NCBI GenBank assembly: GCA_963643985.1
Contig: CAVINP010000017.1
Coordinates: forward strand, 1 to 27,350
Source: SFTH01 sp963643985
GTDB lineage: Bacteria > Bacillota > Clostridia > Christensenellales > Aristaeellaceae
DNA: 27,350 nucleotides
Direction of reading: 5' to 3'
The position numbers were made by a program, and so were the translations under genes. Shown piece by piece: positions 7,472-16,600 of this stretch (position 1 is its first letter; each line of letters starts with the position of its first letter). Below the pieces are notes generated by a model. That model did not search any database and was not told where the DNA came from. It worked only from the letters and a program-made list of their open reading frames with translations.

Positions 7472-8695
7472 CTACAGTTTTGAGTTTATAAAATCCAGAT
7501 ACAGCGCTGCGGCGGTTTCCTTGGGGTAATCGCTCAGGCGCTTAAAATTATTTTGGACATAGTTTTCATCCGCCTGCAGCCTGCAGAAGATATGCGCGGT
7601 GAGCCTTCTGCTGCCGGCGCGTGCGGCCTCGGCAAGGCTCTCCTCCCCCGCCCGATTCTCGAGCACGAAGCGCAGGGCACGGCCGGTGAGCACATCGATC
7701 TCGTAGATGGCATCCTCCCTGAAGCCCAGACTCCGGGCACACAGCTCCAGCCCGCGCAGGAAGGCATCCTTCCAACTGAGCTTTCTAAGCGGCGAATCCT
7801 CGCTCAGAGCCGCGCAGAGGAAAGGATCACCGCTGCATGCGTCCAGTCCGGCCAGACGCTGCACATAGCCGCGGGCCAGCGGGGCAATCTTCAATTCATT
7901 GACCTGCCGGAAGGTGTAGCGTATGCCGTCAAACTTGCCGTAAACCTTCATGGTGTCGTAATAGCCCATGCGACGGCTGCGGTCAAGGACATCGTGTGAA
8001 AAATCCAGGAAGGGGCCCAGATCGTTCAGCGGATGGATGATGCTCACGCCGGGCAGGTTGGCGTATTCGGGATGGGTGAACTGCGGATGGATGTCCACGG
8101 CGATGACCTCGTCCGCGCCGTCCTGCAGCGCCATGTTCACGGGCAGGTTGTCGATGTAACCGCCGTCGATGTAGCGTTCCTCGCCGATGTGCTTGACAGG
8201 AAAGACCGGAAAGCAGGAAGCCGAGGCAATCAGGTGATCGCCGAGCTGCCCCTGCGGTATGTCCCCCAGACGCAGCGGCACGCCTGCGGGCAGCGGCACA
8301 TGGGTAATCATGATGCCCAGATCCATGCCCGATGCACGCACGCGCCTTTCATCTATGTTGTCACGCACCAGATTTTCCAGCGGCGTGATGTCCATGCGCA
8401 GGTTCTTGGCATTGCTGGCCAGGAAGGGGATGATGTCGCGCTTGCGCTGCAGCATGTGGTCGATGTTGAAGTCCTCATCCTCGTCCAGCGCGATGATCTG
8501 ATCGAGTGTAATCGTGTTCCACAGCTTCACGAAGCGGTCCAGATCGCCCTGTGCCACCAGAGCAGCATTGATTGCGCCGATGGACGTGCCGTAGACGGCA
8601 TCGATGCGCACGTTCATCTCGCGCAGGGCCTGCCACGCGCCGCACTCGTATGCGCCGCGCGAGCCGCCGCCGGAGAATACCAGCGCCCGTTTCAT
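7472..8695 (-). CDS. Patatin-like phospholipase
   Basis: A 407-residue cytoplasmic protein of the patatin/RssA family, serine-aspartate dyad lipid hydrolases. The oxyanion loop GGGSRG is at residues 9-14, the nucleophile elbow GTSIG at 36-40 (Ser38) and the catalytic DGG at 177-179 (Asp177, in IDGGYIDNLPV). All are intact, so the protein should be active. Residues beyond about 260 form a helical C-terminal extension of unknown role. No signal peptide is present. The ATG at 8695 is preferred over upstream in-frame codons (to 8767) because AAGGAGG sits 8 bases before it and the promoter's -10 box lies at 8726-8731. Substrate is not predictable. Confidence 0.88.
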   Translation of the reverse strand: MKRALVFSGGGSRGAYECGAWQALREMNVRIDAVYGTSIGAINAALVAQGDLDRFVKLWNTITLDQIIALDEDEDFNIDHMLQRKRDIIPFLASNAKNLRMDITPLENLVRDNIDERRVRASGMDLGIMITHVPLPAGVPLRLGDIPQGQLGDHLIASASCFPVFPVKHIGEERYIDGGYIDNLPVNMALQDGADEVIAVDIHPQFTHPEYANLPGVSIIHPLNDLGPFLDFSHDVLDRSRRMGYYDTMKVYGKFDGIRYTFRQVNELKIAPLARGYVQRLAGLDACSGDPFLCAALSEDSPLRKLSWKDAFLRGLELCARSLGFREDAIYEIDVLTGRALRFVLENRAGEESLAEAARAGSRRLTAHIFCRLQADENYVQNNFKRLSDYPKETAAALYLDFINSKL

Positions 8696-8725
8696 ATGTT
8701 TTTCCTCCTTGTGGGTGATGCACAC

Positions 8726-8754
8726 ATTATAACAAGGCCGTCCGTTTTTTGCAA
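8726..8754 (-). promoter_or_regulatory. Promoter of the patatin gene
   Basis: On the minus strand: TTGCAA (8749-8754), a 17-base spacer and TATAAT (8726-8731). This gives a leader of about 25 bases before the ATG at 8695. Confidence 0.8.
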
Positions 8755-8855
8755 GCAGGGATAGCAAAGTAACTATTTTACAAACCCCTGCAACTTCATT
8801 TTATTTTCAGTTCATATTGAATGACTAAAATAATCCCGGAAAGGACGTGAGCCGT

Positions 8856-9557
8856 ATGGCGTTTGCACAGTTTATCGATGTCGGCAAGGAATATCGCATG
8901 GGCGAGGTATCCATCACCGCGCTGCATGACGTGAGCTTTGAGGTGGAGAAAGGCGAAATCTGCGTCATCGTGGGTGCGTCAGGCGCAGGCAAGACCACGC
9001 TGCTCAACATTCTGGGCGGCATGGACACGCTGACCTCCGGCAAGGTCTATCTGGACGGCAATGAGATATCCGCCTGCAACGCCAAACAGCTCACGCGCTA
9101 CCGCAGATACGATGTCGGCTTCGTGTTCCAGTTTTACAATCTGGTGCCCAGCCTGACGGCGCTGGAAAACGTGGAGCTGGCTGCCCAGATCTGCCCCGAC
9201 CCGCGCCCGGCCGACGAGACCCTGCGTGCGGTAGGTCTGGGCGAACGCATGAAGAACTTCCCTGCGCAGCTCTCCGGCGGTGAGCAGCAGCGCGTGGCCA
9301 TCGCGCGTGCGCTGGCCAAGAATCCAAAGCTTCTGCTCTGCGATGAACCGACGGGCGCGCTGGACTACAACACCGGCAAGGAAATACTCAAGCTTTTGCA
9401 GGACACGGCGCGACAGAGCGGCATGACCGTCATCATCATCACGCACAATTCTGCGCTGACGGCCATGGCGGATCGCGTGATCGAGCTTCGCAGCGGCACG
9501 GTATTCTCCCGCCGCATCAACGAACACGCCACGCCCGTCGAGGAGATTGAATGGTAA
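8856..9557 (+). CDS. ABC transporter ATP-binding protein (MacB/LolD type)
   Basis: A 233-residue ATPase that powers the neighbouring FtsX-type permease. Walker A GASGAGKT is at residues 40-47, the Q-loop FQFYNLVPSLT near 91-101, the signature LSGGEQQ at 139-145, Walker B with catalytic Glu at 159-165 (LLLCDEP, Glu164), and the H-loop in IITHN. The FYNLVP Q-loop sequence is typical of the MacB/LolD/FtsE subfamily, whose members act by mechanotransmission rather than classic substrate transport. The ATG at 8856 is preferred over GTG at 8847, since AAGGA at 8841-8845 would be only one base from the GTG. The stop overlaps the permease start. Confidence 0.92.
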   Translation: MAFAQFIDVGKEYRMGEVSITALHDVSFEVEKGEICVIVGASGAGKTTLLNILGGMDTLTSGKVYLDGNEISACNAKQLTRYRRYDVGFVFQFYNLVPSLTALENVELAAQICPDPRPADETLRAVGLGERMKNFPAQLSGGEQQRVAIARALAKNPKLLLCDEPTGALDYNTGKEILKLLQDTARQSGMTVIIITHNSALTAMADRVIELRSGTVFSRRINEHATPVEEIEW

Positions 9558-12500
9558 TGAAACCGCTGAAAAAATCCGCGATCCGGGAAATCAAAAACAG
9601 CCTCGGGCGCTATCTGGCCATACTGGCGATCATCGCGCTGGGCGTGGGCTTTTTCTGCGGCCTGCGCATCTGCAAGAGCGCCATGCTGTCGGCGGCCCGG
9701 AGCTATATCGACGAAAACCGCATGTTTGACTATCGCCTCATATCAACGCTCGGCTTCACCGCGGAGGATGAGGTCTATTTCGCGTCTCTGGACGGCGTAA
9801 ATGCGGCCGAGGGCGCGGTCTACGCCGACGTGCTCTGCCCCGGGGAGGACGGCAGCAACCGTGCGCTGCGCGTGCATTCGATCACCCAAAGTGTGAACAC
9901 GCTGAGCCTGACGGCCGGCCGCATGCCCGAGAACGGTCGTGAGCTGGTGCTGGATGCCAGATACGCCGATGAGAGCATGCTGGGCGCGGAGCTGACGCTC
10001 TCGCAGGACAACGATCAGGACACGCTGGACAAATTCAAATACACTTCCTATACCGTCGTGGGTCTGGCCAATTCCGTATACTACCTCAACTATGAGCGTG
10101 GCAACACAGACCTGGGTTCGGGCAATATCTCCGCCTTTGCCTACATCCCCTACGACGGCTTCGATGTGGACTACTACAGTGAAATATTCGTGGACATCGA
10201 GACCACGGGCGATATCTATTCCGATGAATACAACGCCTGCATCGATGCCTTTGAGGACAAAATCGAGCAGGAGTGCGAGTCGCGCTCCGATCTGCGCTAC
10301 CGCTCTCTGGTGGATGACGCGCAGCAGGAGATCGACGACGCGCAGGCCGAACTGGACGAGAAGTACGCGGACTACGAGACCGAGAAGGCCGATGCCGAGC
10401 AGGAACTTGAGGATGCGCGGACTCAACTGGACGATGCCGAGCAGCAGATTGCCGACGGCGAGAAGGAACTTGAAGACGGCGCGGCGGAGCTGGACGATGC
10501 CAAGCGCCAATACAGATCCGGCAAAAAGCAGTACAAAGCCTCCAAGTCGGCCTTTGAGGAGCAGCGCGACGCGACGCTGGCACAGCTGGATGCCGCTCAG
10601 GCGGAGATCGACACGCAGCGCGAGACGGTGCAGGCCGGTATCGATCAGATCGAGGCCGGCGGCGTAATCGATCAGTACAATCAGCTCCTTGAGTCCGAGA
10701 CTCAGGTCAATGCGGCCATCGAGGCACTGGAGAGTGAGCGCAGCGCACAGCTGTCGCCCGTTCAGAGCGCGATCGACGATGCGAACGCCTCCATCTCCTC
10801 GATCGAAGGCTCGATATCCGCCGCGCAGTCCGACTGCGATGTGAACGTCTCCGCCCTTGAAGGGCAGATTTCCGCGCTTCAGGGCAATATTTCCGCCTGG
10901 AATTCCCAGATATCCGCGCTCGACCCCGAGGACGAGGGACAGGCCGCGCAGATCGCTTCCCTGAATGGGCAGATTGCTTCCGCCGAGGGCGAAATATCCT
11001 CTCTGGAAGCCCGGATCGGCACGACCAAAGCCGATGCGCAGTCCGAGATAGCTGACCTGGAGAGCCAGAAGTCGACATACGAGGGCACAATCACAACGCT
11101 TAACGCACAGGCGGACGAGGTCAATGCGGCCTTTGATCCGCAGCGCAGTGAACTGGACGCACAGGCCGATCAGATCGCCTCGGGCAAGGCTGCCATCGAG
11201 GAGAGCGGCGTGATCGATCAGTATCAGGCGGCGCAGGAGGGGCTTGCACAGCTGGACGCGGCGCAGGCCGAGCTGGATGCGCAGCGCGAGGCGGCGCAGA
11301 CCGAGCTGGACGGCTACCGGTCGCAGCTCGACTCGGCAAGCTCTCAGCTGGGCAGTGCCAAAAAACAGATCAGGCAGGGCGAGTCGAAGCTCGAATCCGG
11401 CCGCCAGGAACTGGATGATGCCAGGGAAGAGTATCAGACCGGGCTGGAGGACTACGAGACTGCCAAGGCCGATGCCGATACTCAGTTCGCGGATGCCGAA
11501 GCGGAGCTGGCCGACGCACAGCAGGAGATCGACGATGCGCAGCAGGAGGTGGACGACATCGAGCCGGCCACGCTCTACGTGCTCAAGCGTTCCACCAACG
11601 TGGGCTATGCCTGCTTTGAGAGTGACTCGCAGATCGTGCACGGCATATCCACCGTCTTCCCGCTGTTTTTCCTGCTGGTGGCGGCGCTGGTCTGCATGAC
11701 CACCATGACGCGCATGGTGGACGAGCAGCGCACGATCATCGGCACGCTGAAGGCGCTGGGCTATTCCCGCGGCGCGATACTGTCCAAATATATGTTCTAC
11801 GCCGGCAGTGCGGCGCTGCTGGGCGCACTGATCGGCTATTTCGGCGGCAGCTACATCTTTCCCAAGATCATCTGGAAGGCCTACGGCATGATGTACGGCT
11901 TTGCCCCGATCCCCTATGTGCTCAGTCCGCTTCTGGGCGCGGTGTCCCTGACAGCGGCGCTGCTGTGCTCCATGGGCGTGACGTGGTGGTGCTGCGGCGC
12001 GGAGCTTGGCAACATGCCCGCGCAGCTGATCCGCCCCAAGGCTCCCAAGCCCGGCAAGCGCATACTGCTCGAGCACATCGGCTTCATCTGGGAGCATCTC
12101 TCCTTCCTGCGCAAGGTGACGCTGCGCAACATCTTCCGCTACAAAAAGCGCCTATTGATGATGGTGATCGGCATCAGCGGCTGTACGGCACTTCTGGTGA
12201 CGGGACTTGGCATCAACGACTCCATCGCCAACCTGCCGAGCGACCAGTTCGGCAAGATCATGATCTACGATATCTCCGTGGGCTTTATCGATGACCGGAC
12301 CGAAGAGACGCAGGCCGACTTCACCTCGGAAATGGCAGGTGAGATCGATGACGCGCTCTTTGTCTACGAAGGCTCGGCAGACGTGGCTTTCGGCGATCAG
12401 ACGCGTTCAGTGAGCATCATCATCAGCGATCGCAGCGACATATCCGGCTTTATGGATCTGCACAGCGGCAGTGAGGCCGTGAATTTCCCCGGCCGGGGCG

Positions 12501-13225
12501 AGTGCGTGATCGACGCGGGGCTGGCCGATCGTCTGGGCGCGAAGGCCGGCGACAGCATGACTGTCTACAATGCGCAGATGGACCGCATGACGCTGACGGT
12601 CTCGGGCATATTCGACAACTACGTCTACAACTACCTGATCGTAGGCAGTGAAAGCGTCGAGGGGCAGTGGACCGAGGTACCCGCCGAAAACACCGCATTT
12701 GTGAACGTCGGCGAGGGTTCGGACGCCGGCGAGGTCGGCGCACATATCGCGGGGCTTGACACGGTGAGCAACGTCAGCGTGTCCTCGGAGGTGCGCGGGC
12801 GCTTTGAGAGCATGATGTCCAGCCTCAATGCCGTGATCGTGATGGTCGTGCTCTGCGCGGCGGCACTGGCTTTCATCGTACTCTACAATCTGACCAACAT
12901 CAACATCAACGAGCGCATACGCGAGATTGCCACGGTGAAGGTGCTGGGCTTTACGCTGCGCGAGACGGCCTCCTATGTGCTCTCGGAAAACTTCGCGCTC
13001 AGTGCGCTGGGAGCGCTGGTCGGGCTGCCGCTGGGCAAGCTGCTGCACAGCTTCGTGATGTCGCAGATCAAGGTGGATCTGGTGATGTTCGACGTGCGCG
13101 TGCTGCCGCTGAGCTACGTCGTTGCGGTCGCGCTGACGATGCTGTTCGCGGCGCTGGTCAATCTGGCCATGCTGCACCGCATCAACGCCATACCGATGGC
13201 CGAATCCCTCAAGACGGTGGAGTAA
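9551..13225 (+). CDS. FtsX-type ABC permease with long extracellular coiled coil
   Basis: A 1224-residue permease of the FtsX/MacB superfamily. The first membrane helix is at about residues 20-40, followed by an extracellular domain (about 45-250). A coiled coil of about 415 residues comes next (about 255-670), rich in Ala, Gln, Glu and Asp. A first FtsX domain spans about 695-820 (with TRMVDEQRTIIGTLKALGYSRG), then more membrane helices, a second extracellular domain (about 905-1080), and a second FtsX domain to the C terminus (IREIATVKVLGFTLRE). The coiled coil breaks at D458-PEDEG-463 in its exact middle, so it probably folds back as an antiparallel hairpin. Five sequence motifs recur in mirrored order on the two arms. 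The substrate is unknown; efflux, envelope stress or wall-hydrolase control are all possible. The start may be ATG 9551 or ATG 9557 (overlapping TAATG). Confidence 0.88.
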   Translation: MVMKPLKKSAIREIKNSLGRYLAILAIIALGVGFFCGLRICKSAMLSAARSYIDENRMFDYRLISTLGFTAEDEVYFASLDGVNAAEGAVYADVLCPGEDGSNRALRVHSITQSVNTLSLTAGRMPENGRELVLDARYADESMLGAELTLSQDNDQDTLDKFKYTSYTVVGLANSVYYLNYERGNTDLGSGNISAFAYIPYDGFDVDYYSEIFVDIETTGDIYSDEYNACIDAFEDKIEQECESRSDLRYRSLVDDAQQEIDDAQAELDEKYADYETEKADAEQELEDARTQLDDAEQQIADGEKELEDGAAELDDAKRQYRSGKKQYKASKSAFEEQRDATLAQLDAAQAEIDTQRETVQAGIDQIEAGGVIDQYNQLLESETQVNAAIEALESERSAQLSPVQSAIDDANASISSIEGSISAAQSDCDVNVSALEGQISALQGNISAWNSQISALDPEDEGQAAQIASLNGQIASAEGEISSLEARIGTTKADAQSEIADLESQKSTYEGTITTLNAQADEVNAAFDPQRSELDAQADQIASGKAAIEESGVIDQYQAAQEGLAQLDAAQAELDAQREAAQTELDGYRSQLDSASSQLGSAKKQIRQGESKLESGRQELDDAREEYQTGLEDYETAKADADTQFADAEAELADAQQEIDDAQQEVDDIEPATLYVLKRSTNVGYACFESDSQIVHGISTVFPLFFLLVAALVCMTTMTRMVDEQRTIIGTLKALGYSRGAILSKYMFYAGSAALLGALIGYFGGSYIFPKIIWKAYGMMYGFAPIPYVLSPLLGAVSLTAALLCSMGVTWWCCGAELGNMPAQLIRPKAPKPGKRILLEHIGFIWEHLSFLRKVTLRNIFRYKKRLLMMVIGISGCTALLVTGLGINDSIANLPSDQFGKIMIYDISVGFIDDRTEETQADFTSEMAGEIDDALFVYEGSADVAFGDQTRSVSIIISDRSDISGFMDLHSGSEAVNFPGRGECVIDAGLADRLGAKAGDSMTVYNAQMDRMTLTVSGIFDNYVYNYLIVGSESVEGQWTEVPAENTAFVNVGEGSDAGEVGAHIAGLDTVSNVSVSSEVRGRFESMMSSLNAVIVMVVLCAAALAFIVLYNLTNININERIREIATVKVLGFTLRETASYVLSENFALSALGALVGLPLGKLLHSFVMSQIKVDLVMFDVRVLPLSYVVAVALTMLFAALVNLAMLHRINAIPMAESLKTVE

Positions 13226-13343
13226 ATTTAGCGGATATCGATCAGTGATCAGTTGAACGGCGAAGGAAGGATCCGGCACACACCATTGAATCGGTAACCC
13301 TCCGGCAAACCGTGAAGAACCTATTAATTTAATCAAATAAGTC

Positions 13344-13372
13344 TTGCCCGTTCTGCGTAAATTGCATATAAT
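13344..13372 (+). promoter_or_regulatory. Promoter of the riboswitch-controlled gene
   Basis: TTGCCC (13344-13349), a 17-base spacer and TATAAT (13367-13372). The expected start near 13379 is immediately before the riboswitch. In 13226-13343, between the permease stop and this promoter, I see no gene; it holds only a short GATCAGTGATCAG palindrome. Confidence 0.8.
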
Positions 13373-13380
13373 GGAGATGT

Positions 13381-13542
13381 TTAAGGTATCGCGCTCTTTG
13401 GGCGCGATTTAAAAGGGAATTCGGTGCAAAACCGAAGCAGCCTCAGCTTACTGTGAGGGTGACGAAAGCACAACATGCCATTGATCGGAAGATCGAGAAG
13501 GTGTGCAAGTAGGTCGAACCCGAGCCAGGAGACCTGCCTTAA
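13381..13542 (+). promoter_or_regulatory. Cobalamin (B12) riboswitch
   Basis: The conserved cobalamin aptamer core is visible: AAGGGAATTCGGTGCAAAACC near 13413-13433, then GCAGCCTCAGC with ACTGTGAGG, TGCCATTGATCGGAAGATCG in the middle, and the B12 box GCCAGGAGACCTGCC at 13524-13538. The ends close as a P1 stem, TTAAGG (13381-13386) with CCTTAA (13537-13542). Binding of adenosyl- or other cobalamins by this class normally turns off the downstream gene. The aptamer starts within a few bases of the predicted transcript start. Confidence 0.92.
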
Positions 13543-13558
13543 GCAGCAGTTCATTTTG

Positions 13559-13627
13559 CGAGGAAGATGAAGACTGTTTGAGACATGTTTAAAGGCCGTT
13601 TCCTCGTTTTCGGGGAAGCGGTTTTTT
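13559..13627 (+). terminator. Riboswitch expression platform: terminator with antiterminator
   Basis: CCGTTTCCTCG (13596-13606) pairs fully (two G-T wobbles) with CGGGGAAGCGG (13611-13621) around TTTT, followed by six T residues (13622-13627). CGAGGAA at 13559-13565 is a perfect complement of TTCCTCG at 13600-13606 and could act as the antiterminator. This supports control by transcription attenuation, with full transcripts made when B12 is scarce. Confidence 0.8.
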
Positions 13628-13659
13628 GATAGCCTCAGGCGGTCGGGAGGAGGCAAACG

Positions 13660-16600
13660 ATGAAAAAACGGATACTCGCATTGTTGCTCGCCCTGTCCAT
13701 GCTCTTGAGCATGACAAGCGGCGTACTGGCGGAGGAGACTCTGCCGACCGAAGAGACCGTGGTCGAAAAGATCACAGCACCTGCCGAAACCGAAGAGGCT
13801 GAGGTCATTCAGGAAACGGAGGAAAGCGAAATTCCCGAAGTGGCCGAAGAAACCGAAGTGACCGGGGAGACCGAAATCCCCGATGTGACCGAGGCGCCCA
13901 TCGAGCCTGAAGAGACTCTGCCGCCCACGGTGAACGAAATCGCCGGCTCGGCACTGACCTGGGTAATCAACGGCGAAGGCACCCTGACCGTCTCGGGCGA
14001 GGGCCTGATGCCCGACTTTGCCGAGGGCAACCGCCCCTGGGAACAGTACATCGCCAACATTCGCGCAGTGGTCGCGGAAGAGGGCGTCATGTCCATCGGT
14101 GCTGCGGCATTTTCCGGCTGCGCAAACCTTGAGAAGGTCAGCCTGCCGAGCACCCTTTTGTACGTCGGTGACGATGCCTTCAAGGATTGTGCGAAGCTGA
14201 CCGAAGTCAAAGGCGATGAACCCTCTGTCGGTGCGGGCAACGAGGCCCTCACGGCCCTGCTGGCCACTGCCGAAGAGGAAGCCACCGAAGAACCGGCTGA
14301 AGTTGCTACGGAAGAACCCGATGCGGCGCAGCAGGTCGTTGCCCTGATCGATGCCATCGGTGAGGTGACCATTGATTCCGAAGCCGCCATCACCGCTGCG
14401 CAGGAAGCCTACGAGGCCCTCAGCGACGATGAAAAGGCGAACGTCACCAATTATGACGTGCTCGAGGCAGCCATGGCCGCCTACGAGGCGCTGAACAGCG
14501 ATGCCCTGACGGCTGAGAACGAGGCCGCAGACTTCACGCTCAATCTGGTCGTCAACTCAAACTACAAGATCACGAACGGAACACCGCAGAAGGCAGTGCT
14601 AGGTGACGACGGCATACTGCGCGTCGAAAACCGCAGTGCAAGCCTCAGCCGCATTTGGCTGAACACGGCAGAGGGTGTGAGCGTCTCCTCCTTTGAGGTG
14701 TTCCAGGGGCTGAGGTCAAGCGCTTCCGTGCCCGGGATCTCCGCTGCATCGGTGAACAATGTACTGGACGGTGTGGCGTATACGTCCTACTGTTCAAGCA
14801 GCTACTTTAAGATTCCCTTTGTGGGCCGTGTGACCCTGTCGGCCGCGGACGGCAGCAGCAAGAGCTACTATATCATCGTTTCCGCCGGTTCCGCAAGCGG
14901 CAGCTATGCCGTGGCCGGCAACGGCTTCAGTGCAAGCGATGATACCATCTACAATGCCGAGACCGGCATCAGCTTCAGCGAGGCCGGCACGCAGGTAACG
15001 TTGACCCCCAACACGCAGTGTATCGGCAGCGGTGATGCCCGGAGCCTTACCTGGACCTGGAGTACCTCCGACAAGACCGTTGCGACCGTGAAGGACGGCG
15101 TGGTCACCTCCGTGGGCGGCGGCTCTGCCGTAATAAAGGCCGACTGCGATAAGATCAGCATCACCTGCAACGTGACTTCCGCCGCCGAAAAGCATTCGAC
15201 GCATACCTACGTTGACGGCTCCTGCAGCGTTTGCGGCACGGATGAGCCCTCCACCGTCAGGTCGTATTTCACCATCAACGATGAGAACGGCAAGGCCGTA
15301 CTGAGCAAGATTGCACAGACCGTCAGCGACGTTGACTGCGACGGCACCGTGACGATCAAGGACGCCTTCCTCACCGCACACATTGATTACTGCGAGAGCG
15401 GCGCGGACGGCTTTGTCGCGGTCGACAGCGCCTACGGGCCCTACATCACCAGGCTGTGGGGCGTGGATACGAGCAACGTCGGCTACTATCTCAACAAAAA
15501 GTCCGCGGACGGTCTGCTGGTAAAGCTCAACTACAACGCCGATCTGGTGGCCTTTTTCTACCGCGACACCACCGATTACTCGGATCTGTACACCTACTTT
15601 GACTCCGAAACGGCAGCGGCCGTTGCGGGCAAGGACAAGGCCTTCACCATCAAGGCTGCCAACGATGTCTTCCCCGCCGGCGCAAACGTGACGGTCTATG
15701 ACAGCAACTCCAAGGCCGTGAAGGCGCTGGCCACCAGTGTCGCTTCGGACGGCAGTTTCACCATCAAGTTCACCAAGGCGGGCGAATACGTCGTCGAGGT
15801 GAGCGGCACGGCGAACTACACCGGCTCCGTCTGGGACTACGAAACTTCGTCCTATGTGGCCAAGGAATTCACCGATGCACCCATCACGCCCTCGAGCATG
15901 AGCGTGACGGTCTACGAGCCCGCCTCCGCCACCGTCTACGTGACGGCCTCCGACAAGAGCGGTGCGTTCATCGTCGGCAAGAACGGTGATGAAATCTGCC
16001 ACTACCCGATCACCGCTGAAGACGATCCCGAAAACCCGGACGGCGTCGTGTCCCTGCTTGAGATCTGCGCGGCGCTGCATGAACAGCAGTATCCGGACGG
16101 TCTCGACGGTTTCAAGGCAACCACTTCCTGGGTCAGCAGGTTCTGGGGCGACGGCTCGGGCAATCTGGGCTACTACCTCAACGATGTCTACATGTCCGGC
16201 TCCGGCAGCAAGACCGGCACCAACGGCAGAACCTTCGTCGATCGCCTGATGGCCACCGCCGTGGAAGACGGTGACAGCTTCAAAATCTTCCTCTATCAGG
16301 ACATGCACTGGTCCGATCAGTACACCTATTTCAAGTTTACCGACAAAGGCGCAACCGTCGGCATTCCCAAGACGTTTACGGCCTATGCCACTTCCTGGGG
16401 CAGAGAGGCTGCACCCGAAGGTGCTCTGATCACGACCTATAAGGATGGCGAGCTTCTCGCGGATCTGGCGACCTTCGTGGATGCCGACGGCCACTTCACC
16501 ATCACCTTCCCCGAGAAGGGTGTCTACACGGTGGAACTCAGCAACGGCGAGAGCAAGTACTTTGTGCCCTCCCGCATGACTGTCACGGTCGGTGATCCCG

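Noticed and set aside
9743..12097. A 784-codon minus-strand frame across the permease
   Set aside because: Shadow of the repetitive coiled-coil coding region; Leu/Arg-rich low-complexity product without motifs.
13381..13656. A 91-codon minus-strand frame over the leader of the B12-regulated gene
   Set aside because: The region is explained by the cobalamin aptamer and its terminator.
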